This document shows, piece by piece, positions 1 to 8,137 of a stretch of DNA of 46,147 bases; position 1 is the first letter of the stretch, and each line of letters opens with the position of its first letter. The notes beneath the pieces were generated by a model that was given only the letters and a program-made list of their open reading frames with translations, was not told the DNA's origin and searched no databases. The DNA is from CAZWUW01 sp964636895 (GTDB taxonomy: Bacteria; Bacillota; Thermincolia; Thermincolales; CAZWUW01). The DNA lies in contig CAZWUW010000010.1 of the NCBI GenBank assembly GCA_964636895.1, positions 1 through 46,147 on the forward strand. The letters are read 5' to 3'. The translations under genes were made by a program, and so were the position numbers.

Positions 1-463
1 GATTGTGACCGGATTTATCGGTATATTGAATTTTTTCGGCCGGTATTCCTTTTTTAACTTCAAAGAGCAGTAAGCCTCCGCCTTCGTAATCCGGCGGCAG
101 GGTAACCTTACGGAAGCCGCCTTTACCGGTAATGCTGGTAAGCTCAGAATACTTATACTTGGTGCTGTCGCTACTGATTAAGGTAACGAAATCTGGAGAA
201 ATCTCAAATTGATTTTGGCCTTTATTTTCTATTTTTACAGAAATGCCGACAATTTCGTAGCCCTCCTGTGTTTGCAAAGCCTTCATGCTGGTGAATTTTC
301 TGACCTGGCGGCTGACTTGCAGGGACATATCTTTGTCATCTACAATAATATGAGCGGTATCAGGCTGGGATTTGGGCGGTGGCGGGGCTTCTTCCTTTTT
401 AGCAGTGCCGCAACCGGCAATTATAAATATTGAACATAACAAAAGGATCAACCACTTGCGCAT
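1..463 (-). CDS. Lipoprotein with DUF4352-like domain, 3' end outside the window
   Basis: Reading the - strand from an ATG at 463 gives at least 154 codons, open to the window edge. An AAGGAG ribosome site lies a few bases upstream (473-478). The N-terminus is a short basic start, a hydrophobic stretch and a lipobox IAGC with Cys18, so it should be lipid-anchored on the outer face of the membrane. A charged, proline-rich linker (about residues 20-35) follows. The rest reads like the immunoglobulin-fold DUF4352 family of telokin-like extracellular domains: alternating beta strands and a typical IENKGQNQF-type strand near residue 80. Function is unknown. It is divergent from nadK, and the C-terminus cannot be seen. 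Confidence 0.75.
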   Translation of the reverse strand, partial: MRKWLILLLCSIFIIAGCGTAKKEEAPPPPKSQPDTAHIIVDDKDMSLQVSRQVRKFTSMKALQTQEGYEIVGISVKIENKGQNQFEISPDFVTLISSDSTKYKYSELTSITGKGGFRKVTLPPDYEGGGLLLFEVKKGIPAEKIQYTDKSGHN

Positions 464-577
464 TTTTTAACACTCCTTAAAATATTATTTTGTATATTGG
501 CTAATTACTGTTAGTTCAGTTTATTATTATATTCGATGAAATTGGACAATATCCTTGAGGGAGGATAAAAAAATTTA

Positions 578-607
578 ACAGGACTTTTGCATTTTGCTGT
601 AGAATAA
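578..607 (+). promoter_or_regulatory. Candidate sigma-H promoter of nadK operon
   Basis: AGGACTT begins at 580 and GAATAA at 602, with exactly 18 nt between AGGA and GAAT. That fits the sigma-H pattern RnAGGAwWW, 11-12 nt, RnnGAATww, with one mismatch. Transcription would start near 612, just ahead of the GGAAGG ribosome site (615-620). The same geometry recurs upstream of spo0A, the PilZ gene and spoIIAA. Confidence 0.5.
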
Positions 608-629
608 TAAAACCGGAAGGTGAATGCGG

Positions 630-1496
630 ATGCAAATTATTGGTTTGGTTGTGAATATTGATAAACCCCAGGTGTTTAACCTAGTCAATGAAATTATCAC
701 CTGGCTGGAACAAAAAAACAAAAAGGTGCTCCTGCCGGATACATTTGCCGCCGACTTGAACAGGCCTGACCTGGCTTGTGCCGAATCGGCATGGGCACAA
801 AGGATTGATTGTGCTATTGTGCTGGGCGGCGACGGTACCCTGCTTAATACGGCCAGAAGCATTGCTCCGGCGGGGGTGCCGTTGTTTGGAATTAATCTCG
901 GACAGCTTGGATTTTTGACTGAGGTCGAAGTCAGAGACACCATTCCTGCTTTGGAAAGATTTGTTGCCGGCGCATATCTGATTGAAGAGCGGATGATGTT
1001 ACAGGCCACAGTTCGTCGTGGTGAACATGTGACCGAAGAGTTTATCGGGCTAAATGATGCTGTGATTACCAAAGGGGCCTTTGCCCGGCTGATAAGATTA
1101 CAGACTTTTGTAAATGATGAATATGTGGAAACTTATCCGGCCGATGGATTAATTGTTTCTACACCAACTGGTTCCACCGCTTATTCGCTTTCGGCCGGCG
1201 GACCATTAGTAACGCCTACCCTGGAACTGATGCTGGTTACGCCTATTTGTCCGCATACCCTTTATGCCCGGCCGCTGGTGATTGATGCGGCTAACAAGGT
1301 AAAGGTAGTAGTCTTGTCCGAGCAAGGAGAAATCATGCTTACTATTGATGGACAGCATGGTTATTCACTGCGGCCGGGGGATGAAGTGATTATCGAAAAA
1401 GCGCCGTATTTTACAAAGTTGCTGAAATTGAACCGGCGCAGTTTTTATGAAATATTGCGGGAAAAGTTGAAAGAAGGCGTCAACACAGATGTTTAG
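630..1496 (+). CDS. nadK: NAD kinase
   Basis: ATP- or polyphosphate-dependent NAD kinase, making NADP from NAD in the cytoplasm. Counting from the ATG at 624, the GGDGT nucleotide motif is at residues 68-72, NLGQLGFL at 91-98, GLNDAV at 142-147, and the substrate segment DGLIVSTPTGSTAYS at 174-188. The length of about 288 residues is normal for the family. Two in-frame ATGs compete (624 and 630). The GGAAGG site at 615-620 is only 3 nt from the first but 9 nt from the second, so 630 is preferred. The last 8 nt overlap the next gene. In Clostridia nadK commonly precedes argR and recN, as here. Confidence 0.95.
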   Translation: MQIIGLVVNIDKPQVFNLVNEIITWLEQKNKKVLLPDTFAADLNRPDLACAESAWAQRIDCAIVLGGDGTLLNTARSIAPAGVPLFGINLGQLGFLTEVEVRDTIPALERFVAGAYLIEERMMLQATVRRGEHVTEEFIGLNDAVITKGAFARLIRLQTFVNDEYVETYPADGLIVSTPTGSTAYSLSAGGPLVTPTLELMLVTPICPHTLYARPLVIDAANKVKVVVLSEQGEIMLTIDGQHGYSLRPGDEVIIEKAPYFTKLLKLNRRSFYEILREKLKEGVNTDV

Positions 1497-2085
1497 ACTG
1501 TTTACCAATGCCGTTAAAGTGGCGCACGGTTTAGTTGCCCCGTTTCTTGGCGAAGGCGCGGTTGCTGTTGATGCCACAGTAGGAAACGGGCACGATACAT
1601 TGTTTTTAGCCCGGCATGTGGGCAGTTCCGGTAAAGTATACGGTTTTGATATTCAGGCCGCCGCTTTGCATAATACCGGGCAGCGACTAGATGCTGCCGG
1701 TTTAAGTCAGCAGGTGACTCTTATTCAGGCCGGTCATGAGCACATGGCTAGCTATCTTGCCGAGCCGGTGGATGTGATGCTTTTTAATCTCGGTTATTTA
1801 CCGGGCGGGGATCATAGTCGGATTACCCGGGCAGATACTACGGTAACGGCTGTGCTGGCCGGCTTGGAGGCATTAAAGCCCGGTGGGATGATGAGTATTG
1901 TGGTTTATACCGGTCATTCCGGGGCCCAAGAAGAACAGACGGCGTTAGATAGGCTGGTTGTCCAACTAGAACCCCGGCAGTACTGTGTAGTTAGATTAGA
2001 ATTTGCCAACCGGATAAAAGACCCACCATATCTACTCTTGTTGGAAAAAAGTGCTTGCCGCAGCGGAACGGGGGAAAAGAATTGA
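1489..2085 (+). CDS. mnmM: Class I SAM methyltransferase, MnmM (YtqB) family
   Basis: A 198-residue Rossmann-fold methyltransferase of the YtqB/rRNA_methylase family. Its Bacillus member MnmM methylates 5-aminomethyl-2-thiouridine in the tRNA wobble position. The SAM-binding motif I is DATVGNGHDT (residues 28-37), followed by an acidic residue after the next strand (GFDI, 52-55). The family signature LFNLGYLPGGDH is at 98-109. The start overlaps the end of nadK by 8 nt, and its stop overlaps the argR start, so translation is probably coupled. The family call is firm; the exact tRNA substrate is taken from the Bacillus relative. Confidence 0.85.
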   Translation: MFRLFTNAVKVAHGLVAPFLGEGAVAVDATVGNGHDTLFLARHVGSSGKVYGFDIQAAALHNTGQRLDAAGLSQQVTLIQAGHEHMASYLAEPVDVMLFNLGYLPGGDHSRITRADTTVTAVLAGLEALKPGGMMSIVVYTGHSGAQEEQTALDRLVVQLEPRQYCVVRLEFANRIKDPPYLLLLEKSACRSGTGEKN

Positions 2086-2531
2086 AAAATCTACGGCATA
2101 AAATAATTTTGCAGATAGTTGAGCAACAGCCTATTGAGACGCAGGAAGAGCTGGCGGAGGAATTGTGCCGTCAGGGGTATGAAGTAACTCAGGCCACGGT
2201 TTCTAGGGATATCAAAGAGTTGCGCCTGATCAAAGTGCCGGCAGGGGATGGCAGCTATCGTTACGGAATCGCCAAAGATCGCTCTGACGTGCTGAATGCC
2301 GACCGGATGAAACGTTTTTTTCGGGATTCGGTGGTGTACACCGACAGCAGTGAAAATATAATTGTCATCAAATGCTTGCCCGGTTCGGCTCAGGCTGTAG
2401 CTGCTTTGGTTGACGGCATCGGTTGGAACGAGGTAATCGGTACAGTGGCAGGGGATGATACTATTTTGGTAATCGTCAAACCAAAAACGGCAGTAGCGGC
2501 AGTCATGCGCCGGCTGACCGAGCTTATGTGA
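2082..2531 (+). CDS. argR: Arginine repressor ArgR/AhrC
   Basis: Arginine-responsive transcriptional regulator. The start chosen is a TTG at 2082 that shares bases with the mnmM TGA and has a purine-rich site (GGGGGAAAAG) upstream. It gives 149 residues, the usual ArgR/AhrC length. The N-terminal winged helix (about 1-70) contains the recognition helix QATVSRDIKELRLIKV. The C-terminal half carries the oligomerisation and arginine-binding segment GTVAGDDTILVI. In Firmicutes argR typically precedes recN, as here (16-nt gap). An upstream in-frame ATG at 2055 would add nine residues lying inside mnmM and is less likely. Confidence 0.93.
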   Translation: MKNLRHKIILQIVEQQPIETQEELAEELCRQGYEVTQATVSRDIKELRLIKVPAGDGSYRYGIAKDRSDVLNADRMKRFFRDSVVYTDSSENIIVIKCLPGSAQAVAALVDGIGWNEVIGTVAGDDTILVIVKPKTAVAAVMRRLTELM

Positions 2532-2547
2532 TTGGGGAGGACAACCC

Positions 2548-4254
2548 ATGCTGGTTAGGCTGCAGGTAGCCAAATTTGCATTGATTGAACAAATCGAAAT
2601 AGATTTTTGCGCCGGATTGAATATCCTGACCGGCGAAACCGGGGCTGGTAAATCTATTATTATTGATGCTATGGACGTGGTTTTGGGCGGTCAGGGAACC
2701 ACTGACTATATTCGTACGGGGGCTGAACGCGCTGTAATAGAGGCGCTTTTTGACATTAGCGAAACTGCGCCGGTGCAAGCTAAGCTCAAAGAATTCGGGC
2801 TGTTTGAAGAAGATGATGGTAAGCATTTACTGCTGACCAGGGAAATCAGCAGAAGCGCGAAAAATCTTTGCCGGGTCAATGGCCGGGTGGTTACTCTTGG
2901 CATGTACAGGGAAATCGGGCGACAACTGATAGACATATATGGTCAGCATCATCAACAATCTTTGTTGGAAAAAGAAAAACATTTGCATTTGCTCGATAGT
3001 TTTGGCGGTCAACAGGTACAAGAGCTGCTTGGCAAAACTTCCGCTCTTTATAAACAATACCGGGAACTGGCAGATAAAATCAGTGGCTTAAAGTCGGATG
3101 AACAGGATCGCATCCGCAGGCTGGATATGTTGCGGTATCAATTATCTGAAATTGACAATGCGAATTTAGCCGCCGCGGAAGATATAAAGCTTGAGAATGA
3201 ACGTAATTTATTGGCTAATGCCGAGAAACTTGCGCATTTGTGCAGCGGCGTTTATGATGCATTGTATGCGGGACGGGTAGGACAAACAGCGGCCCTGGAC
3301 GGTATCCACGAAGCAATGGCTAACTTGCGGGAACTGGCCAAAATTGACCCGCAGTTAATTGCGCTTACAGAGATTACGGAAAATATTTTGTATCAGTTGG
3401 AGGACATAGCCAGGGAAGCTGGCAAATACCGCGAGCGGATGGAAGTAAATCCGGAAAGACTGGAACAGGTAAATAACCGGTTGGAACAAATTAAACAATT
3501 AAAGCGCAAGTACGGGACAACTATTGAAGAAATAATTGTCTATCGTGAACAGGTGGCAGCAAGTATTGATGAAGCTGACCGGGCGGAAGAAATAATCGAT
3601 ACGCTAAACAAGGAGTTATCAGCTTTAGAGCAACAATATGGGCAAGTAGCCGGAGAACTTAGCAAAATCAGGAGTTTAACCGCCGGACAACTGGAACAGT
3701 CTATTACCGGGGAACTAGCGGCCCTGGCTATGCCCCGGGTAGCATTTCGGGCGGAGTTAACCCGGCTTGATGCACCAGGCAGTCGGGGAATGGACAGTGT
3801 AGAATTTATGATTTCGTCCAATCCTGGTGAACCCCTGAAGCCATTGGCGAAAATTGTATCCGGTGGCGAAATGTCACGCATTATGCTGGCTATGAAGGCT
3901 ATTCTGGCCAGGGTTGATGCCATGCCGACGATGATTTTTGATGAAGTTGATGCCGGCTTGGGTGGTAAGGCAGTACAGGCAGTGGCTGAGAAACTGGCAT
4001 TGATTGGCCGGAACCGCCAGGTCATCTGTGTTACCCACGCGCCGCAAATTGCCAGTTATGCGGATGCGCATTATAACATAAGCAAGATTGCCACTGGCCG
4101 GCGTACGGAGACCGTTGTAAACCGGCTGAGTGCGGCCGGACGGGCAGCAGAAATCGCCAGCATGCTGGGTGGTAATAATATTTCTGATGTAACCAGAAAA
4201 CACGCGCAGGAAATGCTGGATAAAGCTGCTGAAAATAAAAAATGTAAAAATTGA
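2548..4254 (+). CDS. recN: DNA repair protein RecN
   Basis: SMC-like ATPase that acts early in recombinational repair of double-strand breaks. The 568 residues match the family. Walker A GETGAGKS is at residues 29-36, the ABC signature VSGGEMSR starts at residue 437, and Walker B MIFDEVD is at 462-468. Two long charged helical stretches (about 150-225 and 290-370) form the coiled-coil arms. A GGGAGG site (2534-2540) precedes the ATG. It closes the nadK-mnmM-argR-recN run, since a strong intrinsic terminator follows within 20 nt. Confidence 0.96.
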   Translation: MLVRLQVAKFALIEQIEIDFCAGLNILTGETGAGKSIIIDAMDVVLGGQGTTDYIRTGAERAVIEALFDISETAPVQAKLKEFGLFEEDDGKHLLLTREISRSAKNLCRVNGRVVTLGMYREIGRQLIDIYGQHHQQSLLEKEKHLHLLDSFGGQQVQELLGKTSALYKQYRELADKISGLKSDEQDRIRRLDMLRYQLSEIDNANLAAAEDIKLENERNLLANAEKLAHLCSGVYDALYAGRVGQTAALDGIHEAMANLRELAKIDPQLIALTEITENILYQLEDIAREAGKYRERMEVNPERLEQVNNRLEQIKQLKRKYGTTIEEIIVYREQVAASIDEADRAEEIIDTLNKELSALEQQYGQVAGELSKIRSLTAGQLEQSITGELAALAMPRVAFRAELTRLDAPGSRGMDSVEFMISSNPGEPLKPLAKIVSGGEMSRIMLAMKAILARVDAMPTMIFDEVDAGLGGKAVQAVAEKLALIGRNRQVICVTHAPQIASYADAHYNISKIATGRRTETVVNRLSAAGRAAEIASMLGGNNISDVTRKHAQEMLDKAAENKKCKN

Positions 4255-4273
4255 AACCGGGTGTTTGTTTTGG

Positions 4274-4307
4274 GATAAGTACAAAAAAATGTACTTATCT
4301 TTTTTTA
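4274..4307 (+). terminator. Intrinsic terminator after recN
   Basis: A perfect 9-bp stem GATAAGTAC / GTACTTATC with an 8-nt A-rich loop is followed directly by a run of seven T. It ends the nadK-recN transcript. Confidence 0.9.
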
Positions 4308-4468
4308 TTTTGCCCAGTTATAACGAAGATTTGCATAAAACAAACCTCGAAAAATTTTTAAAATCAACAAAAATAAGTCATTTTTCAGTGCTTATGGAAA
4401 ACTACCGCAAAATTTCTTGGCATAAAAGCGTTTTATAAAGGTTATCTTAAATTTAGACTCCCCAAAGT

Positions 4469-4500
4469 CGTCATATGACGGTAAACTTGTAAGCTTACAA
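4469..4500. repeat. Two adjacent perfect palindromes upstream of spoIVB
   Basis: CGTCATATGACG (4469-4480) and TTGTAAGCTTACAA (4487-4500) are each perfect palindromes. They are separated by 6 nt and their centres are 19 bp apart, close to two helical turns. They lie in the otherwise gene-free 4255-4571 interval, just upstream of the candidate forespore promoter, so they may be operators. No binding protein is known to me. Confidence 0.45.
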
Positions 4501-4511
4501 AATTCTTTAAA

Positions 4512-4541
4512 GCATAAAAAAAATGAATATAGGAAAAATAT
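4512..4541 (+). promoter_or_regulatory. Candidate sigma-F/sigma-G promoter of spoIVB
   Basis: GCATA (4512-4516), a 15-nt spacer, then GGAAAAATAT (4532-4541). This differs from the forespore -10 pattern GGnRAnAnTw at one base. Transcription would start near 4547, ahead of the start codon at 4572. In Bacillus spoIVB is read by sigma-F weakly and sigma-G strongly, which agrees. A second, weaker GCATA (4420) also lies upstream. Confidence 0.55.
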
Positions 4542-4571
4542 GGAGGTGGAGCTGCGGCTCACGACTAGGGA

Positions 4572-5882
4572 GTGAAATGCCAAGTGCAAAAAGATAAACT
4601 GCGAAAAACTATCGGCTTGATTTTGGTTGCTTTAATAATTTCCGGCTGTTTTACCACGGAAGTTCAGAGTTTATTCAGTATTCCGACCCAACAACGATTA
4701 ACTGTAGGCGACCAAATAAATCTGGCGGCCAGTTTTCCACGGCATGTTTTTAATAATCTGCAGTTACATGTTGACCAAAATGAAAACAGGGTGCTGAGAT
4801 TTAATAATTTCGGAATTCCGGTGGCTGCCGGACCGGGAATAGCCAATTTGCAGCTCAGGTTATTTGGCTTAATCCCTATAAAAAACATGAAAGTGCAGGT
4901 CATGCCGCAAATCAGGCTGGTGCCGGGAGGACAATCGATTGGCGTGTTATTACATGCTGAAGGAGTCATGATTGTCGGTCAGTCAATAGTACAGGATCTA
5001 AAGGGTAATAAGTTTAATCCGGCCAGAGAAGCCGGTGTCCAGACCGGTGATGTAATTTTAAAAATAGACGACAAACCGGTGAACAGCGATGAGCAGGTTG
5101 CTAAAATTGTTAATGAAACCGGGCGCAAGGGCAGTGAACTTAATTTGCTCATTAAAAGAAAAGGTGAAGTTTTTAATAAAAAAGTAAAACCTATCCTTTG
5201 CAATGAAACCAGACGCTACCGGATCGGGCTTTACATTCGGGACAGTGCGGCCGGGGTGGGTACACTAACCTTTTATGACCCGGTGACCCATAAATACGGA
5301 GCGCTGGGCCATATCATAACAGATACGGATACAAACCAGCCCATCGATGTGGGAGACGGAAAAATTGTCAGGTCATCTATTCAGGGCATCCAAGCCGGAA
5401 AAAAGGGTCTGCCGGGAGAAAAAATTGGTATGTTTATTGATGACCGTGATTTTGCCGGAAACATTGAAGAGAATACTAAATTAGGCATTTATGGAAAAAT
5501 CAATAAAGAGCCTGCCGGTTTTACAACAACTGCTTTGCCAATTGCTCTGGCAGACCAGATAAAACCTGGCCCGGCCAAGATTCTTACTGTGTTGGAAGGA
5601 GAAAAAGTTGAAGAATTTAGCATAGAGATTAAGCGTATCATGCCTCAAAATCAGCCGGATAGTAAAGGCTTGATTATTGAAATTACTGACCCCAGATTAT
5701 TAAAACGAACCGGCGGAATTATCCAGGGGATGAGCGGCAGTCCGATTATACAAAACGGTAAAATAGCGGGAGCGGTAACTCATGTTTTTATTAACGACCC
5801 GACCCGGGGATATGGGTGTTTGATTGAATGGATGCTCATGGAGGCAAATAACAATAAGCTTAAACAACGTGAGGCAAGTTAA
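4572..5882 (+). CDS. spoIVB: SpoIVB serine peptidase
   Basis: Forespore-secreted signalling protease that triggers pro-sigma-K processing by cleaving SpoIVFA. The order is an N-terminal membrane anchor (about residues 13-30), a beta-rich linker, a PDZ domain (about 120-205, including the substrate groove near GVQTGDVILKIDD), then an S55 peptidase domain. Catalytic residues can be placed at His247 (ALGHIITD) and Ser390 (GMSGSPI). The 436 residues match the family. The GTG at 4572 is crowded by its AGGGA site; a GTG at 4584 is an alternative that removes four residues. The gene stands between recN and spo0A exactly as in Bacillus and has its own terminator. Confidence 0.95.
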   Translation: MKCQVQKDKLRKTIGLILVALIISGCFTTEVQSLFSIPTQQRLTVGDQINLAASFPRHVFNNLQLHVDQNENRVLRFNNFGIPVAAGPGIANLQLRLFGLIPIKNMKVQVMPQIRLVPGGQSIGVLLHAEGVMIVGQSIVQDLKGNKFNPAREAGVQTGDVILKIDDKPVNSDEQVAKIVNETGRKGSELNLLIKRKGEVFNKKVKPILCNETRRYRIGLYIRDSAAGVGTLTFYDPVTHKYGALGHIITDTDTNQPIDVGDGKIVRSSIQGIQAGKKGLPGEKIGMFIDDRDFAGNIEENTKLGIYGKINKEPAGFTTTALPIALADQIKPGPAKILTVLEGEKVEEFSIEIKRIMPQNQPDSKGLIIEITDPRLLKRTGGIIQGMSGSPIIQNGKIAGAVTHVFINDPTRGYGCLIEWMLMEANNNKLKQREAS

Positions 5883-5887
5883 TGAAG

Positions 5888-5925
5888 AACAAAAATACAC
5901 CCAAATAAAAGGGTGTTTTTTTGTT
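5888..5925 (+). terminator. Intrinsic terminator after spoIVB
   Basis: AACAAAAATACACCC (5888-5902) pairs with GGGTGTTTTTTTGTT (5911-5925) with a single T-T mismatch. The GC-rich core ACACCC/GGGTGT is followed by seven T. The A-tract on the 5' side could let it work in both directions. Confidence 0.85.
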
Positions 5926-6032
5926 AAATATATCCAAGCCGGCTGCCAAAAGTCTCCTGACAATTCCTCCATTCAATAATGAATGATGTCAATTATTGCG
6001 CGAATTTGTTTTAAAAAAATTACCAATTTTCT

Positions 6033-6041
6033 TGCTATAAT
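6033..6041 (+). promoter_or_regulatory. Extended -10 promoter of spo0A (vegetative, sigma-A)
   Basis: TGCTATAAT is a perfect TGnTATAAT extended -10 element with no good -35 box, a usual combination. It lies directly upstream of the sigma-H-type site. This parallels the vegetative plus sporulation promoter pair of Bacillus spo0A. Confidence 0.5.
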
Positions 6042-6071
6042 GAAGGACTTATTAATTATAACGTCGAATGG
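6042..6071 (+). promoter_or_regulatory. Candidate sigma-H promoter of spo0A with overlapping 0A-like box
   Basis: AGGACTT (AGGA at 6044-6047), an 18-nt gap from AGGA, then GAAT (6066-6069). The bases GTCGAA (6063-6068) overlap the -10 and match six of nine positions of the Spo0A box TTTGTCRAA. That would suit autoregulation but is weak on its own. Confidence 0.55.
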
Positions 6072-6115
6072 TAAATTAAAACATAATAATTAAAATAGGG
6101 AGGCGAGAGAAAAAA

Positions 6116-6880
6116 ATGAACTTAAGGGGGATCAAAATACTTATAGCAGATGATAACAGGGAATTTTGCGAGTTGTTAAAAGAATTTATTAGTCAGGAAG
6201 ATGATTTTCTCTTAATCGGAGTAGCAAACAATGGAGTTGAAGCAATTGAGATAATTAACCGGGAACAGCCCGATGTGGTAATTCTGGATATTATTATGCC
6301 GCATCTTGATGGTATAGGTGTACTGGAAAAACTGGCGACTCAGCAAAACCGGCCCAAAGTTATTATGCTCACTGCTTTTGGACAAGAAAGTATTACTCAT
6401 AGGGCAATCGAGTTGGGTGCGGATTATTACATCCTAAAACCTTTTGACTTTTCTGTTTTGGCTACCAGAATCCGTCAATTGGCGGAAGGTGAGGCAATCC
6501 CACAATATTCCCAGCCTATTAGAACCAAAAACCTCGATGTTGCGGTAACGAATATTATTCATGAAATGGGTGTGCCGGCACATATTAAGGGTTATCAGTA
6601 CCTGCGAGATGCTATTTTAATGGTGGTGGATGAGGTTAATTTGTTAGGGGCCGTTACGAAAGAACTTTACCCAATGATTGCTCAAAAGTACATCACTACG
6701 CCAAGCCGGGTGGAGCGGGCCATCCGTCATGCCATTGAACTTGCTTGGGATCGTGGCAATGTTGAAATGATGAACAAGTTTTTTGGTTATACTATCAACC
6801 TCGAACGAGGTAAACCAACCAATTCGGAATTTATTGCCATGGTGGCGGATAAACTAAGAATCAGCGCTAAAGTTAGCTAA
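6116..6880 (+). CDS. spo0A: Sporulation master regulator Spo0A
   Basis: Response regulator that starts sporulation when phosphorylated. The receiver domain (1-125) shows the acidic pair D12/D13, phospho-acceptor Asp58 (VVILDIIMP), Thr86 and Lys108 (ILKPFD). A short linker with prolines leads to the Spo0A_C DNA-binding domain (about 140-254). Its recognition helix includes TPSRVERAIRHAIE (195-208), the most conserved part of the family. The 254 residues fit. A GGGAGG site (6098-6103) precedes the ATG. No kinase gene is adjacent, which is normal for orphan-kinase phosphorelays and for Clostridia. Confidence 0.98.
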   Translation: MNLRGIKILIADDNREFCELLKEFISQEDDFLLIGVANNGVEAIEIINREQPDVVILDIIMPHLDGIGVLEKLATQQNRPKVIMLTAFGQESITHRAIELGADYYILKPFDFSVLATRIRQLAEGEAIPQYSQPIRTKNLDVAVTNIIHEMGVPAHIKGYQYLRDAILMVVDEVNLLGAVTKELYPMIAQKYITTPSRVERAIRHAIELAWDRGNVEMMNKFFGYTINLERGKPTNSEFIAMVADKLRISAKVS

Positions 6881-6883
6881 TGG

Positions 6884-6923
6884 ACAAGAACAAAACCTGA
6901 CAGTGGTCAGGTTTTGTTCTTGT
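6884..6923 (+). terminator. Long perfect hairpin after spo0A
   Basis: An 18-bp perfect inverted repeat (6884-6901 with 6906-6923) and a 4-nt AGTG loop start three bases after the spo0A stop. The 3' arm is T-rich, but there is no clean T-run after the stem. It probably terminates and/or protects the spo0A message end. Confidence 0.7.
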
Positions 6924-6936
6924 TCAGAAACTATTC

Positions 6937-6965
6937 TTGCTTATGGAAAATAATTAATGTAAAAT
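6937..6965 (+). promoter_or_regulatory. Weak sigma-A promoter candidate for steA cluster
   Basis: TTGCTT (6937-6942), 17 nt, TAAAAT (6960-6965). The -10 matches five of six bases and the -35 three of six. It is placed after the spo0A hairpin and 36 nt before the next start codon, so the downstream cluster could be its own unit. Confidence 0.3.
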
Positions 6966-7001
6966 TGACGTGTATGTAAACTATAACGGAGTGAATAAAC
7001 A

Positions 7002-8126
7002 ATGCATTTAGTCAAAGGTATTGCCCGTATAGACATACGGACCAAAAACTTAGTTAAAAGACTGCAGCCTAATGAAATTGCTATAATTAATCATGAGGAT
7101 CTGGACGAAGTTTGTGCGGAAGCCCTGGTGGAAGCCAAAGTTAAGGCTGTTGTTAATGCTGCCCAGTCAATTAGCGGAAAATACCCAAATCTCGGCCCAC
7201 TTACATTGGCTGAGGCCGGGATATATCTGTTGGATAATGTTGGCCTGGAGGTTATGGAAAAGATCCGGGAAGGCGATGCAGTTGAGATAAAAGGCAGCCT
7301 AATCATTGGTCCGAGCCATTGGAGCGGTCATGGTGATGTTCTCGACCTGGCAAAAGTCAAAGTAAAAATGGAAGCTACCAAGAAAAACATGGGTATGATG
7401 TTGGAAAAATTTGTCCAAAATACTATTGAGTACGCTAAGCAGGAACAGGGGATGATTCTGGGCGATGTACAGGTGCCGCCCACAAAAGCTGTTTTTAAGG
7501 GGCGGCATACATTAATCGTGGTTAGGGGACAAAACTATAAAGATGATTTATCGGCAATCAAATCATATATTGAAGATGTTCGACCTGTATTGGTAGGTGT
7601 TGATGGCGGGGCTGACGCATTGCGGGAGTTTGGTTATTGCCCGGATATAATTATTGGTGATATGGACAGTATTTCTGATGACACCTTGCGCTGCGGCGCG
7701 GAGATCGTGGTGCATGCTTATCCGGACGGACGTGCACCTGGTCTGGCCAGAGTGCATGAGCTCGGTTTACAAGCTGTTACGTTTCCGGCACCGGGGACCA
7801 GTGAAGACATTGCTATGCTTATGGCCTATCACCGGGGTACGGAATTAATTGTTGCGGTGGGCACCCATTCCAACATGATTGATTTTTTGGAAAAAGGCCG
7901 GTCGGGGATGGCCAGCACTTTTTTAGTCAGGTTGAAGGTGGGTTCCGTTTTGGTTGATGCTAAAGGTGTAAACAAACTTTACCGCCGTAACATCAAGGTT
8001 AAATACCTGGCCGGAATAATTGCTGCTGCCCTGATACCTTTTGCTCTGATTGCGGTAACCGCCCCGACCACCAGGCAATTTATTCGCATCATATGGATTA
8101 ATTTAAAATATTTGTTGGGTGTATAG
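7002..8126 (+). CDS. steA: SteA-like protein, thiamin-pyrophosphokinase-like domain plus membrane anchor
   Basis: A 374-residue member of the family annotated as putative cytokinetic ring protein SteA after work in Corynebacterium. An N-terminal unique part (1-165) is followed by a thiamin pyrophosphokinase-like nucleotide-fold domain with DGGADAL (201-207) and GDMDSISD (219-226). One C-terminal transmembrane helix (about 335-354) ends in a short basic tail. The kinase is unlikely to make thiamin diphosphate, since no thiamin genes are near. With the adjacent SteB-like protein it is expected at the membrane, perhaps at the division site or spore septum, which is an inference. The start is the ATG at 7002 with GGAG upstream. 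Confidence 0.8.
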   Translation: MHLVKGIARIDIRTKNLVKRLQPNEIAIINHEDLDEVCAEALVEAKVKAVVNAAQSISGKYPNLGPLTLAEAGIYLLDNVGLEVMEKIREGDAVEIKGSLIIGPSHWSGHGDVLDLAKVKVKMEATKKNMGMMLEKFVQNTIEYAKQEQGMILGDVQVPPTKAVFKGRHTLIVVRGQNYKDDLSAIKSYIEDVRPVLVGVDGGADALREFGYCPDIIIGDMDSISDDTLRCGAEIVVHAYPDGRAPGLARVHELGLQAVTFPAPGTSEDIAMLMAYHRGTELIVAVGTHSNMIDFLEKGRSGMASTFLVRLKVGSVLVDAKGVNKLYRRNIKVKYLAGIIAAALIPFALIAVTAPTTRQFIRIIWINLKYLLGV

Positions 8127-8137
8127 GGGGAATACAG

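Noticed and set aside
575..1072. Long open frame antisense to nadK (and many similar antisense frames)
   Set aside because: It mirrors a strongly conserved gene on the other strand, has no ribosome site and gives a protein rich in Ser, Pro and Arg with no family look.
6965..6987. TTGACG followed by TATAAC upstream of steA as a promoter
   Set aside because: The boxes are only 11 nt apart, too close for sigma-A.
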